A DNA stretch of 64,000 nt from Deltaproteobacteria bacterium (GTDB lineage: Bacteria; Myxococcota_A; Polyangia; Haliangiales; SHYZ01). Where the stretch lies: the NCBI GenBank assembly GCA_016210055.1, contig JACQUZ010000103.1, forward strand, positions 1 through 64,000. The letters run 5' to 3'. The notes below the pieces were generated by a model. That model was not told the DNA's origin. It made no database searches and was given only the letters and a program-made list of their open reading frames with translations. Shown here in pieces: positions 54,368-62,547 of this stretch; the stretch's first letter is position 1, and each line of letters begins with the position of its first letter. The translations under genes were made by a program, and so were the position numbers.

Positions 54368-55231
54368 ATGATCGCACCGCGCAAGCTCCGAGACCTGGAC
54401 CTCGCTGCGGCGAGCGGGATTGCCGCCCTCGGATCGCTCCTTTATGTCGTCGCCGACGACGAGACGGATCTCCGCGTGCTCGCTCGGGATGGGGCACCCC
54501 TCGGCACGATACCGCTCTTTGCCGAATCGCTCCCCGAAGATCCAGTGGCGCGAAAGGCGGCGAAGCCCGACCTCGAGGCAGTCACGCTCCTTCCCGACTC
54601 GCGCGTGCTCGTCCTTGGTTCGGGCTCGACACCGGCCAGGATGCGTGGAGCTGCGGTTCCCCCTTGGCCCTGTGCGGACTCCCCGCGATTGATCGACCTT
54701 GCGCCGCTTTATCAATCCCTGTCCCGCAAGATCCCTGAACTCAACATTGAGGGAGCTGCCGCGTCGCAGGGGCTGCTTCGTCTCTTTCACCGCGGCAATG
54801 GGGCAGCAGGGGTGAGCGCGGTCGTTGACCTTTCTCTCGACGGGGTTCTCGACGCCCTGTGCGCTTCGCGTCCCTGGGACCAAGGGCTAGTTCGTGAAAT
54901 TCACCGCGTGCAGCTCGGCTCCCTGCAAGGGATACCTCTCGGTTTCACTGACGCAGCCCCGCTCCCTGGCGGCCAACTCATTTTTTCCGCCGCTGCCGAA
55001 GACAGCCCAGACACCTACCGGGACGGACCCTGTGCTGGTTCGATCGTCGGCCTCATGGACGCGGACCTGAGGGTCCTTTGGACCAAGCTTATCGATACCC
55101 CGACGAAGATCGAAGGCCTCCATGCCTCCTTGTCGTCGCACGGCGCCTCCATCGAACTCCTCATGGTCGCCGACGCCGATGATCCACGACAGAAATCCCC
55201 GCTCCTCGAGGCGAGCATTCTCACGCGCTGA
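54368..55231 (+). CDS. Soluble beta-propeller-like protein of unknown function
   Basis: A 287-residue protein without a signal peptide. Repeated strand-turn-strand patterns occur (LYVVADDETDLRVLARDGAPLGTIPLF, LPDSRVLVLGSGSTPAR, LLRLFHRGNGAAGVSAVVDLSLDGVLDAL, GSIVGLMDADLRVLWTKLIDTPTKIEGL), suggesting a five- or six-bladed propeller; it may belong to the poorly described DUF6929-type group, but I am unsure. The ATG at 54368 follows the terminator; readings further upstream overlap the preceding gene. No catalytic residues stand out, and the neighbours give no clue. Confidence 0.6.
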   Translation: MIAPRKLRDLDLAAASGIAALGSLLYVVADDETDLRVLARDGAPLGTIPLFAESLPEDPVARKAAKPDLEAVTLLPDSRVLVLGSGSTPARMRGAAVPPWPCADSPRLIDLAPLYQSLSRKIPELNIEGAAASQGLLRLFHRGNGAAGVSAVVDLSLDGVLDALCASRPWDQGLVREIHRVQLGSLQGIPLGFTDAAPLPGGQLIFSAAAEDSPDTYRDGPCAGSIVGLMDADLRVLWTKLIDTPTKIEGLHASLSSHGASIELLMVADADDPRQKSPLLEASILTR

Positions 55232-55248
55232 GGCCCGATCCCGTTCCG

Positions 55249-55716
55249 CTAGTCCTCTTCCGATCCCTCAGGCTCATCCTCGCCCATGCGTGCAGATGGC
55301 TTGCTTACTTCCCTGAACACCCTCCCCGTCTGAAGGGGATCCTCCCGCTGCGCGATGTCGTGGAGACTAACGACCCCAACCACGGCGCCGTGCTCGTCGA
55401 CCACGGGCAATCGTCGGAGCTCTGCGTCTGCCAGCTTTCTTTCTACGTCGCCGAGATCCTCGTCTGGCGAGGCCGTGATGATTTCGCGGGAAGCCAGGTA
55501 GCCGACGGCGGTGCGCCTCGGGTCCCGATGCTCGGCCACGACCAGCATCGCAAGGTCGCGATCCGTGATGACCCCGACCAGGCGCCGCGACGTCTCGTCG
55601 GTGACGATGGGCACGAACCCGACATTTTCGTCGCGCATGATCCGCGCGACCTCCTCGGCCGTGGCGTTCTCTCGCGCGATAGGCGCGTCGCGTCGCATGA
55701 GGTCCTCGCAGCGCAT
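55249..55716 (-). CDS. CBS-domain protein
   Basis: A 155-residue protein with a CBS pair. The first CBS motif is DLMRRDAPIARENATAEEVARIMRDENVGFVPIVTDE...LVGVITDRDL, and the second is ITASPDEDLGDVERKLADAELRRLPVVDEHGAVVGVVSLHDIA. CBS pairs bind AMP, ATP or SAM and regulate partner proteins; as a stand-alone unit the partner is unknown. The ATG at 55716 follows GGGAGG; a longer reading to 55746 is unsupported. Divergent from the superoxide dismutase gene, with about 120 bp between. Confidence 0.9.
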   Translation of the reverse strand: MRCEDLMRRDAPIARENATAEEVARIMRDENVGFVPIVTDETSRRLVGVITDRDLAMLVVAEHRDPRRTAVGYLASREIITASPDEDLGDVERKLADAELRRLPVVDEHGAVVGVVSLHDIAQREDPLQTGRVFREVSKPSARMGEDEPEGSEED

Positions 55717-55840
55717 CCTCGACACCTCCCCTGTGATAGCGTGCACGGGTCGGGCCGCGGACCACGGCCCGGCTACACTGGGCCGGAGCGGTCGACTTGC
55801 CTCCCCTTGATCCTCCCGATCTTCGCCCTATAGTTAGGCG

Positions 55841-56449
55841 ATGCCCAGAGAACCCAAGAATTACGATCACCTTATCGGAAAGATCCCCGGACTCAGCGAG
55901 GCCCAGCTCAAGGCCCATTTCACCCTTTATCAGGGATACGTCAAGAAGCTCAACGAAATCGAAGAGAAACTAAGCACCGCGGACCGGAGCGCCCCCAATT
56001 ACTCATTTAACGAGTTCTCGGAGCTCAAGCGGCGAGAGCCCGTGGCGTTCAACGGCACCTACCTCCATGAGGCGTACTTCGAAAATCTCGCCGCCGACGG
56101 AGGAACGCCCCCCGAGTCGTTCAAGAAGGCCGCGACTGCGGCATTCGGCTCAGTGGACAACTGGCTCTCGGACGTGAAGGCAGGGCTCCTCTCCGCCCAT
56201 GGTTGGGTGCTCACCACGTGGAGCTATCCGGACAGCCGGCTGCGAAATGTCCTCGTGCAGAGCGAACACCACGTGGGTCATCTCATCGACCAGCAGGTCG
56301 TGATTGCCGTGGACGCGTGGGAGCATGCCTACTTCCTCGACTACGGAGCGAAGAAGGCTGACTACGTGGCCACGGTGCTCAAGTCCATCAACTGGAAGGC
56401 CGTGAGCGACCGGATCGCCATGTCCGGCTTGGCGATGACCTTCAAGTAG
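55841..56449 (+). CDS. Fe/Mn superoxide dismutase family protein
   Basis: A 202-residue SOD-like protein. The C-terminal metal motif is canonical: DAWEHAYFLDYG (Asp and His ligands, DxWEHA). Another His lies in TYLHEAYF. At the N-terminus the first ligand region reads LKAHFTLYQGYVKKLNE, in which the spacing from His to the conserved Tyr is one shorter than the classical HHxKHHxxYV. The second-sphere Gln position is not obvious and the segment SEHHVGHLIDQQ replaces the usual one. It therefore belongs to a divergent SOD branch; activity and metal preference are uncertain. No signal peptide, cytoplasmic. Confidence 0.85.
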   Translation: MPREPKNYDHLIGKIPGLSEAQLKAHFTLYQGYVKKLNEIEEKLSTADRSAPNYSFNEFSELKRREPVAFNGTYLHEAYFENLAADGGTPPESFKKAATAAFGSVDNWLSDVKAGLLSAHGWVLTTWSYPDSRLRNVLVQSEHHVGHLIDQQVVIAVDAWEHAYFLDYGAKKADYVATVLKSINWKAVSDRIAMSGLAMTFK

Positions 56450-56502
56450 CGCATCCGATGGGCAACCTTGACGATCCGACCGTCGACGAGTAGGCTACAT
56501 AC

Positions 56503-56769
56503 GTGGCGTCTCTCATCGACAACCCGCAGCGCGCACGCCAGCTCGCGCGTGCTATCGCCTCAGACCTCACGCTCTACCACGAGGCCAAGATCCTCGACGG
56601 GATCACCAACGACACCCTGTTTGAGGTGATGTCCGACGAGATCGAAGAAGGTCGCCATCTCTTCAAGAGTCGAGTGACCGAAGAGATCTTTCACCAGAAT
56701 ATCTACGACCGGGCCATCGTGGACGTCCTCATCAAGTCCAAGGGTCACGTCAAATCCAAGATCTGGTAG
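56503..56769 (+). CDS. Small conserved-looking protein of unknown function
   Basis: An 88-residue protein, all helical in appearance (RARQLARAIASDLTLYHEAKILDGI, LFEVMSDEIEEGRHLFKSRVTEEIF), with no Cys. The GTG at 56503 starts it. The stop overlaps the region where the RluD S4 domain begins, so the two genes are almost certainly translated together; this association may hint at an RNA or ribosome-related role, but the sequence does not show it. Confidence 0.65.
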   Translation: MASLIDNPQRARQLARAIASDLTLYHEAKILDGITNDTLFEVMSDEIEEGRHLFKSRVTEEIFHQNIYDRAIVDVLIKSKGHVKSKIW

Positions 56770-57719
56770 AGCACCGATTTGTCGTCTCGAGCGAGGAGTC
56801 CGGGCATAGGCTCGACCAGTTCCTCGCGGCAAGGGACCTTTCGTTTTCGCGCTCCCAAATCAAGCGCCGCATCGATGAAGGTGAGGTGACGGTCAACGGA
56901 GAGCCCGCTCGCCCCTCATGCAAGCTCCGGGGCGGCGACACGGTGCTCTTTCGCCCATCACCGCCGGAACCGACCGAATTGGTGCCCCAGGAGCTGCCGC
57001 TTCGGGTGCTCTACGAAGACCGCCACCTCATCGCCATCGACAAGCCTGCGGGCCTGGTCGTGCACCCAGCGGCAGGGCATGCGACGGGTACTCTCGTCAA
57101 CGCGCTCCTCTACCACGTGAAGGACCTCTCTGGGATCGGAGGCGAGGTGCGACCGGGGATCGTGCACCGGCTCGACAAGGACACTTCTGGGGTTCTCGTC
57201 TGCGCCAAGGACGACGCCACCCACGCGGCGCTTTCGGCCCTGTTCAAGAAGAAGGACCTGCTGCGCGTTTACCACGCCGTCGTCTTCCCGCCACCGCGCG
57301 CGGATTCGGGGACCATGAGCACCCTGTACGGCCGTCATCCGACAGATCGCAAGCGGTTCACGTCGCGCGTGAAAGAAGGAAAGCGCGCGGTGACGCATTG
57401 GAAAATCCTGGAGCGGCTTGGCAACCGCGCCGCCCTCGTGGAATGCCGACTGGAAACCGGTCGGACCCACCAAATCAGGGTGCACATGTCGGAGCATGGT
57501 CATCCAGTCCTGGGCGACCCCGTCTATGGCCGTCGCCCCGTCGATCCAATCCTGAGGGACCTGGCGAGCCAACTGGGGCGGCAAGCCCTGCACGCGTCGC
57601 GGCTGGCGTTCCATCATCCCATCACCGGCGCCTGGATCGACCTATCCACGCCCATTCCCGACGACATTCAGGCCGTGATTCGATCCCTTCGGCTTGCGGC
57701 GGCTCCTGCGAGACCCTAG
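56763..57719 (+). CDS. rluD: 23S rRNA pseudouridine synthase RluD (non-standard start)
   Basis: About 318 residues if read from a CTG at 56763, matching the usual RluD length (about 320). The S4 RNA-binding domain is intact in frame: GHRLDQFLAARDLSFSRSQIKRRIDEG (from about 56802) followed by VTVNGEPARPS. The catalytic domain has HRLDKDTSG with the nucleophilic Asp, ALHASRLAFHHP and ETGRTHQIRVHM. No ATG, GTG or TTG lies in frame between the upstream gene and a GTG at 56886, which would delete most of the S4 domain; I therefore favour a CTG (or other rare) start overlapping the previous stop. It modifies uridines of helix 69 in 23S rRNA. Confidence 0.8.
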   Translation: MVEHRFVVSSEESGHRLDQFLAARDLSFSRSQIKRRIDEGEVTVNGEPARPSCKLRGGDTVLFRPSPPEPTELVPQELPLRVLYEDRHLIAIDKPAGLVVHPAAGHATGTLVNALLYHVKDLSGIGGEVRPGIVHRLDKDTSGVLVCAKDDATHAALSALFKKKDLLRVYHAVVFPPPRADSGTMSTLYGRHPTDRKRFTSRVKEGKRAVTHWKILERLGNRAALVECRLETGRTHQIRVHMSEHGHPVLGDPVYGRRPVDPILRDLASQLGRQALHASRLAFHHPITGAWIDLSTPIPDDIQAVIRSLRLAAAPARP

Positions 57720-57739
57720 GTCACCTGGGGAGGAAAACC

Positions 57740-58063
57740 GTGGAGCCCCCTCTTCGGTGCCCCTCATGCGGGCACACGGATTTTTTCGTCATCTCGACGG
57801 GGGTCAGCTATTCTGGGGGAACAATCGTCGAGAGTTACCAGTGGCCCGAGGTGCAAAACGAGCTCTCGGACGAGGTAGAGGAGCTGCACGAGGTTCTTGC
57901 GCCTCACGTCCACGACGCCGGCTACCGCGTCGAACAAGAAATCCTGCGGGAGCCGGACATCGACGCCGTGGAGGGGCCCGTCAAGGCGCTGTGCGCAGGC
58001 TGTCTGAGCGACGTCACTGAGCTCTACTTGCAACTTGGGCGTGCAGAGTCCCTTCCGGTTTAG
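57740..58063 (+). CDS. Small zinc-ribbon protein of unknown function
   Basis: A 107-residue protein starting at a GTG 6 bp after a GGGGAGGA ribosome-binding site. CPSCGH at residues 7-12 and CAGCLSD near the C-terminus could form a Cys4 zinc site. Between them are an acidic helix (NELSDEVEELHEVLAPHVHDAG) and VEQEILREPDIDAVEGP. The long reading that starts at 56918 in this frame is an artefact over rluD. I do not recognise a family; a role in nucleic-acid binding or regulation is conceivable. Confidence 0.6.
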   Translation: MEPPLRCPSCGHTDFFVISTGVSYSGGTIVESYQWPEVQNELSDEVEELHEVLAPHVHDAGYRVEQEILREPDIDAVEGPVKALCAGCLSDVTELYLQLGRAESLPV

Positions 58064-58087
58064 ATAGGGCTGGCTATACTTCGGTTC

Positions 58088-59428
58088 GTGCCTTCCCCTC
58101 CTGATGCAGCACGTGCGCGCGAGCTCGTCGAAGAAACCCTTGCCAAGCTCGCGTCTTCGTCCCGTTCCTTCTATGGCCGAGCCCGCTCGCAGGCAGGTGT
58201 CGACCTGCGCCTGCTCTTGGATCCACGCGGCGAGGCGGTGGCGAGCCTCGTCGACGGAGAGCGCGCGCCGGGCGCCTCCCTCTTGGCGGTACCCATGGAT
58301 CTCATCCTCTTCGAGACATGGGTGCTCGGGCATTTCGGAGATCACGACGAGCTAGACCTCGACGTGAATACCCACCGCGACGTGTGGTTCTCGCTGGGCG
58401 CCTGGATCGGGGAGACCTTGCGGGATCGTCACGGCGGGTTCTGGCTGATGGGCGGAGAAGATCCCCGGGCATGGCGCATGGGATTGTCCAAGATCATGCT
58501 GGAAATCGCCCCTCACGTGTTTGCCGAGAAGCTCCTTCGCAGCGGGCAGGGGTTTGCCCGGCGCATGGTGAGCGAGATGGAGCGCATCCGGGCCACGCAC
58601 GAGGAGCAGGCGCAAGCGAGCGGCGGTAAGCTCAAGGATCGATACACACCTCAGCACTACGCACGCATGCACGCCGTCCCCTTTGGGCAGTGGCTGGTCC
58701 TCGACATGTCACGGCTCGAAAACGCGTGGGGGAAAAAGCCTGCCGGCGAGCTCTCGGCCGAAGTGTCTGCTGCCATCAAGAAGCTCCCTCCCGAAAACGC
58801 GGCGTTGCTCTCCCGTATCGACGAGGCACTCGGCAAGCTGGAAAAGGGCAAGCCTGCAGCGGAACAGGTTCAGGACCGTGGGCTCTACGAGGCCGTGGCG
58901 CAGCTCCTGGCGATGAAGCGGGCGACTCAGCCCGTGCCCATGGATCTCATGGAGAAGATCGCCATGCCGGCGCTCCATGTCGGGTTGCCCGACAAGTTCC
59001 CGCCCCTCGGCGACGACGATATCGAGAACATTAAAAAAGGGGCAGACCTCTTCGCTGTCTACGTGGATACCATCCCCTATGCCCATCCTGCAGAGGAGGG
59101 CGGCTTTTTGGGGACATTCAGCCCCCAGGACTTGGGAACGCCCTATCCTGATCGGCAAAACCTGGACCTGGGAAAAGGGGACTGGCTCGCGGTGAATCCG
59201 GCGCGCCTCGTTCCCATGATGCAGAGATTCGATCCGCGAAAGATGCTCGAGGCATTCGACAAGTTCGTCGATCACGTGCAGAGGCAGGACGGAGTGCCAC
59301 GAATCCGGGAGCACTCGCGCGGTCTGGCGGAGACCGCGGCACGGGCCATCTTTGAGCTCATGCACTGCGTGTCCAACGTGGACAAGGGGTCGGCGCTGGT
59401 GTTTCGACTCCTCCCACCACCGGCGTAG
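58088..59428 (+). CDS. Hypothetical protein, unknown function
   Basis: A 446-residue soluble protein starting at a GTG 24 bp after the zinc-ribbon gene. It has long helical stretches (ARARELVEETLAKLASSSRSFY, GFARRMVSEMERIRATHEEQAQ, KKLPPENAALLSRIDEALGKLEKG) and a well-conserved-looking C-terminus (DRQNLDLGKGDWLAVNPARLVPMMQRFDPRKMLEAFDKFVDHVQRQ, then TAARAIFELMHCVSNVDKGSALVFRLL). No signal peptide, no cofactor motif. Codon usage resembles its neighbours, so it is probably a real lineage-conserved protein whose job is unknown. Confidence 0.65.
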   Translation: MPSPPDAARARELVEETLAKLASSSRSFYGRARSQAGVDLRLLLDPRGEAVASLVDGERAPGASLLAVPMDLILFETWVLGHFGDHDELDLDVNTHRDVWFSLGAWIGETLRDRHGGFWLMGGEDPRAWRMGLSKIMLEIAPHVFAEKLLRSGQGFARRMVSEMERIRATHEEQAQASGGKLKDRYTPQHYARMHAVPFGQWLVLDMSRLENAWGKKPAGELSAEVSAAIKKLPPENAALLSRIDEALGKLEKGKPAAEQVQDRGLYEAVAQLLAMKRATQPVPMDLMEKIAMPALHVGLPDKFPPLGDDDIENIKKGADLFAVYVDTIPYAHPAEEGGFLGTFSPQDLGTPYPDRQNLDLGKGDWLAVNPARLVPMMQRFDPRKMLEAFDKFVDHVQRQDGVPRIREHSRGLAETAARAIFELMHCVSNVDKGSALVFRLLPPPA

Positions 59429-59501
59429 CGCAATTCCATGTTGCCCGTAACTGCGTAGAAAGATAGTCCGCGGGGCGAAGACGTGCTATCAAGAGGGCGA
59501 C

Positions 59502-60371
59502 ATGTTTCCGGTCATCGCTAAGATCGGGCCGCTCACGCTGCACACTTTTGGGGTGACGCTCGCCGTCGCCATTCTCGTCAGTAGCTGGTTTCTCACCAAG
59601 GAAGCGCGTCGCCTGGGTGATCCGCAGATCACCGAGGAAAAGCTCCAAAGGCTTGTTTGGTACATCGTGCTCGCCGTGGTCTTCGGTGGACGGCTGATGC
59701 ACGTGATCGTTGAGTACAAGGACTACCTCCGGCGTCCGCTCCACATCTTCGCGGTCTGGGAAGGCGGGCTGGTGATGTACGGTGGCCTCCTGGCGACGTT
59801 CTTCACGGTAGTCATGTTCGCCAGGAAGAACCGGATGCGGGTGACGCGGCTTTGTGACCTGATCGCGCCCGCGGCGTTCCTGGGTCAATCCATCGGGCGG
59901 TGGGGATGCTTTTTCGCCGGGGATGACTACGGCAAGCGGGCGGCCGAGGGGGCGTGGTATGCGGTACGCTTCACGCATCCAAATTCCCTCGTGCCCATGG
60001 AGCTCCGCGGGGTCCCGTTGTACCCCGTGCAGATATTCATGTCGCTCAAGGCCCTCACCATCTTCCTGGTCCTTCTCTGGATCACGCGACGCAAGAAATT
60101 CGACGGGCAGGTGGCAGGCTGGTCGTTCATCCTGTATGCGATGCTGCGCTCGGTGGTCGAGCTCTTCCGCGGAGACACGGACCGTGGATTCGTAGGTCCC
60201 CTGTCGACGGCGCAGTTCACGTCGCTGTTTGGGTTCCTCCTCGGCGTGGCGATCCTCTGGTTTTCGCCGCGAAGGATGCTCGAGGACGATCTCGCCGACG
60301 CCGAGCGTGCCGTTCAGGCGAGCGCGGCGGCCAAGCGGAGTCGGAAGGGCTCCGCTCCGACGACGATATAG
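59502..60371 (+). CDS. lgt: Prolipoprotein diacylglyceryl transferase
   Basis: A 289-residue seven-helix inner-membrane enzyme. The Lgt signature GRWGCFFAGDDYG follows the helix LIAPAAFLGQSI, and VFGGRLMHVIVEY, EGGLVMYGGLLA and MLRSVVELFRGDTDRGF are other conserved blocks (the catalytic Arg and His regions). Lgt attaches diacylglycerol to the lipobox Cys of prolipoproteins, the first step for the many lipoproteins in this window. The ATG at 59502 gives the standard FPVIAKIGPLTLHTFG start. It converges on yhbY. Confidence 0.95.
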   Translation: MFPVIAKIGPLTLHTFGVTLAVAILVSSWFLTKEARRLGDPQITEEKLQRLVWYIVLAVVFGGRLMHVIVEYKDYLRRPLHIFAVWEGGLVMYGGLLATFFTVVMFARKNRMRVTRLCDLIAPAAFLGQSIGRWGCFFAGDDYGKRAAEGAWYAVRFTHPNSLVPMELRGVPLYPVQIFMSLKALTIFLVLLWITRRKKFDGQVAGWSFILYAMLRSVVELFRGDTDRGFVGPLSTAQFTSLFGFLLGVAILWFSPRRMLEDDLADAERAVQASAAAKRSRKGSAPTTI

Positions 60372-60395
60372 ATCACGCGGCAGAACCAGGCCCAG

Positions 60396-60689
60396 CTACG
60401 GAAGCTCGATCTTTGGCTCCTCTGGGTGAGGGCGGTACAGGAGGATCGTCTTGCCCAGGATCTGAGCCACCTCGCTCCTCGTCCGGACGGCAAGGTCCTC
60501 GGCTGCGTCGTGGCGGTCAATGCTGGCGCCTTGCCCGATCTTTATCTTGACGAGCTCGTGCGTCGCCAGAGCGGCGTCTACCGCCGCGGCCATGGCGTCG
60601 GTGAGCCCCTCCTTGCCAAGCTGCACCACCGGCCTGAGGTCATGCCCCAGGGCTCGAAGGTAGCGCCTCTGCTTTCCTGAAAGCGTCAC
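60396..60689 (-). CDS. yhbY: YhbY-type CRM-domain RNA-binding protein
   Basis: A 97-residue protein, the same length as E. coli YhbY. LSGKQRRYLRALGHDLRPVVQLGKEGLTDAMAAAVDAALATHELVKIKI is the CRM domain, ending with AQILGKTILLYRPHPEEPKIELP. It associates with pre-50S ribosomal particles. The GTG at 60689 follows AGGGGG and gives the MTLSGKQ start; a longer ATG reading to 60746 adds 19 residues without similarity. It converges on lgt. Confidence 0.9.
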   Translation of the reverse strand: MTLSGKQRRYLRALGHDLRPVVQLGKEGLTDAMAAAVDAALATHELVKIKIGQGASIDRHDAAEDLAVRTRSEVAQILGKTILLYRPHPEEPKIELP

Positions 60690-61138
60690 TTGGCACCCCC
60701 TGGCCTGTTTCGTCGGGCGGCCAGGACGTGGTGCTCCGAGCCGCATTCAAAGTAGTCATCGCGCATGCGGTCGGGAGAGTCGTGGGCCCCCGGGGATCAG
60801 TCAAGCGGAAAGTACGCACAAGAGGCCCTTGACAGGCCGCTCGACAGGCCAAGGCCTCCAAGGCCTGGGGCATCGGCTTCCGCAAGAGCGAGATCTTCGT
60901 GAACCGAGGTATTGCCGGCTCAAAAGGAGTCCGGGGCGTGGATCTCGACGCCACTAGGACTGACGCTGACGCGGATACTTGCAGGATGACTGAGGAGAAC
61001 GAGCTTGCTGAGGCGATCCCGCAAGGCACCTAGCGAACTTCGACCCCGTCCTACGAAGGCTGCCAGCCAGCGACGTGGCTTTTTCCCTGGCGCGCCCTGT
61101 CCTCGCAAGTAAAGCTGAAATGGCCGAGGACGCGAGCC
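60690..61138. other. Gene-poor stretch upstream of yhbY and tnaA
   Basis: About 450 bp between two divergent genes. Readings in all frames lack conserved motifs. A minus-strand frame ending at 60920 gives LSKLVLLSHPASIRVSVSPSG, which looks slightly protein-like and might be a decayed small gene, but no start or family supports it. A direct repeat of aaggcct occurs near 60850-60870. No tRNA or riboswitch recognised. Confidence 0.4.
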
Positions 61139-62524
61139 ATGCGCGGAACAATGGAGCCGTACCGGATCAAGGTCGTAGAGCCCATCCCATTTACCACGCT
61201 CGAGGAACGAAAACGGGCGCTCATCGCCGCAGAGTGGAACCTCTTTAGGATTCCGTCCCACCTGGTCACGATTGACCTCCTCACGGACAGCGGCGTGACT
61301 GCGATGAGCGCGCACCAGTGGGCAGGCCTCCTCGACGGCGACGAGGCGTATGCGGGCGCCCGTAGCTTCAGGCGGCTGGACGAAGTCGTCAGGGATCTGA
61401 CCGGCCTGCCGCATGTCATTCCCACGCACCAAGGGCGCGCGGCGGAGAAACTCCTATTCGAGGCCGTCGTGCGGGCCGGGAACACCGTGCCCGGCAACAC
61501 TCATTTTGACACCACGAGGGCAAACCTCGAGCATGCCGGCGCACGCGCTGTGGATCTCCCCGTGGCCACCGCACGGCGCCCCGAGGTCGAGCATGCGTTC
61601 AAGGGGAATATCGATGTCACGGCGCTCGAAGAGCTCCTTACGGAGGTTCCGTCGGGAAGCGTGCCGATGGTCATCATGACCGTCACGTCGAATGGATGCG
61701 GCGGGCAGCCGGTATCCCTCGAGAACCTACGCCACGTGCGGCAGGCATGCGACCGGCATGGCGTGCTCCTGTTCCTCGACGCGGCCCGTTTTGCCGAGAA
61801 CGCGTGGCTGATTCGGGAGCGGGAGCCTGATCAGCTCGAGCGCTCGCCGAAGGCCATTGCCCGGGAGATGTTCGATCTCTCGGACGGATGTCTCATGAGC
61901 GCCAAGAAGGACGGACTGGTCAACATCGGTGGGTTTCTAGCGCTCCGCGACGCTTCAATTGCAGAGCGGCTCCGGCGCATCATGGTGCTCGGAGAGGGGT
62001 TTCCTACCTATGGCGGGCTCGCCGGGCGGGACCTCGAGGCCATGGCGACTGGACTTGAGGAGGTGCTCGATCCTGGGTACCTCGCCGACCGGATCTTGCA
62101 AGTCCGCACCCTGGGCGACAAGATGCACCGGCACGGAGTTCCCACCGTGCGCCCACCCGGCGGGCATGCGATCTACGTAGACAGCCGGGCGTTCGCTCCG
62201 CACCTGTCCCCTCTCGACTTCCCAGGGCAGGCCATTTCGTGCGCGCTGTATCTTCACGCCGGCATCCGCAGCGTGGAGATTGGACAGCTCATGAACGGCC
62301 GACGGAAGCCCGACGGAACCGAGGATCCCGTCGACCTCGACCTCGTTCGCCTCGCCATACCCAGGCGGGTGTACACCACCCGTCACCTGGACTACGTGGC
62401 CGAGGCTCTCTGCGAGATCCACGCTCAACGCGGCATGCTCACACCGCTCGAGATCGTGGAGGAGCCCACCTCCCTTCGGCATTTCGGCGCCAGGCTACGT
62501 CCCAAGGGAGCTCGGGTATCGTAG
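61139..62524 (+). CDS. tnaA: Tryptophanase (tryptophan indole-lyase)
   Basis: A 461-residue PLP beta-eliminating lyase of the tryptophanase/tyrosine phenol-lyase family. Shared blocks are IDLLTDSGVTAMS, GDEAYAGARSF, IPTHQGRAAEKL, TSNGCGGQPVSL, LDAARFAENAWLI, MSAKKDGLVNIGG with the PLP Lys, and EGFPTYGG. Discriminating residues favour tryptophanase: HFDTT rather than FTTT, RSVEIG rather than the tyrosine phenol-lyase SMERG, and RHFGARL near the C-terminus. The reaction splits tryptophan into indole, pyruvate and ammonia. The ATG at 61139 follows GAGGA; an ATG at 61151 is the alternative. No TnaC leader or tryptophan permease gene is visible. Confidence 0.85.
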   Translation: MRGTMEPYRIKVVEPIPFTTLEERKRALIAAEWNLFRIPSHLVTIDLLTDSGVTAMSAHQWAGLLDGDEAYAGARSFRRLDEVVRDLTGLPHVIPTHQGRAAEKLLFEAVVRAGNTVPGNTHFDTTRANLEHAGARAVDLPVATARRPEVEHAFKGNIDVTALEELLTEVPSGSVPMVIMTVTSNGCGGQPVSLENLRHVRQACDRHGVLLFLDAARFAENAWLIREREPDQLERSPKAIAREMFDLSDGCLMSAKKDGLVNIGGFLALRDASIAERLRRIMVLGEGFPTYGGLAGRDLEAMATGLEEVLDPGYLADRILQVRTLGDKMHRHGVPTVRPPGGHAIYVDSRAFAPHLSPLDFPGQAISCALYLHAGIRSVEIGQLMNGRRKPDGTEDPVDLDLVRLAIPRRVYTTRHLDYVAEALCEIHAQRGMLTPLEIVEEPTSLRHFGARLRPKGARVS

Positions 62525-62547
62525 CACTTGCCAAGCTTCCAGCTTGC

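Noticed and set aside
60920-61432. Minus-strand frame opposite the tnaA start
   Set aside because: Overlaps a well-supported tnaA start; only its last third looks protein-like and no start or family supports it.
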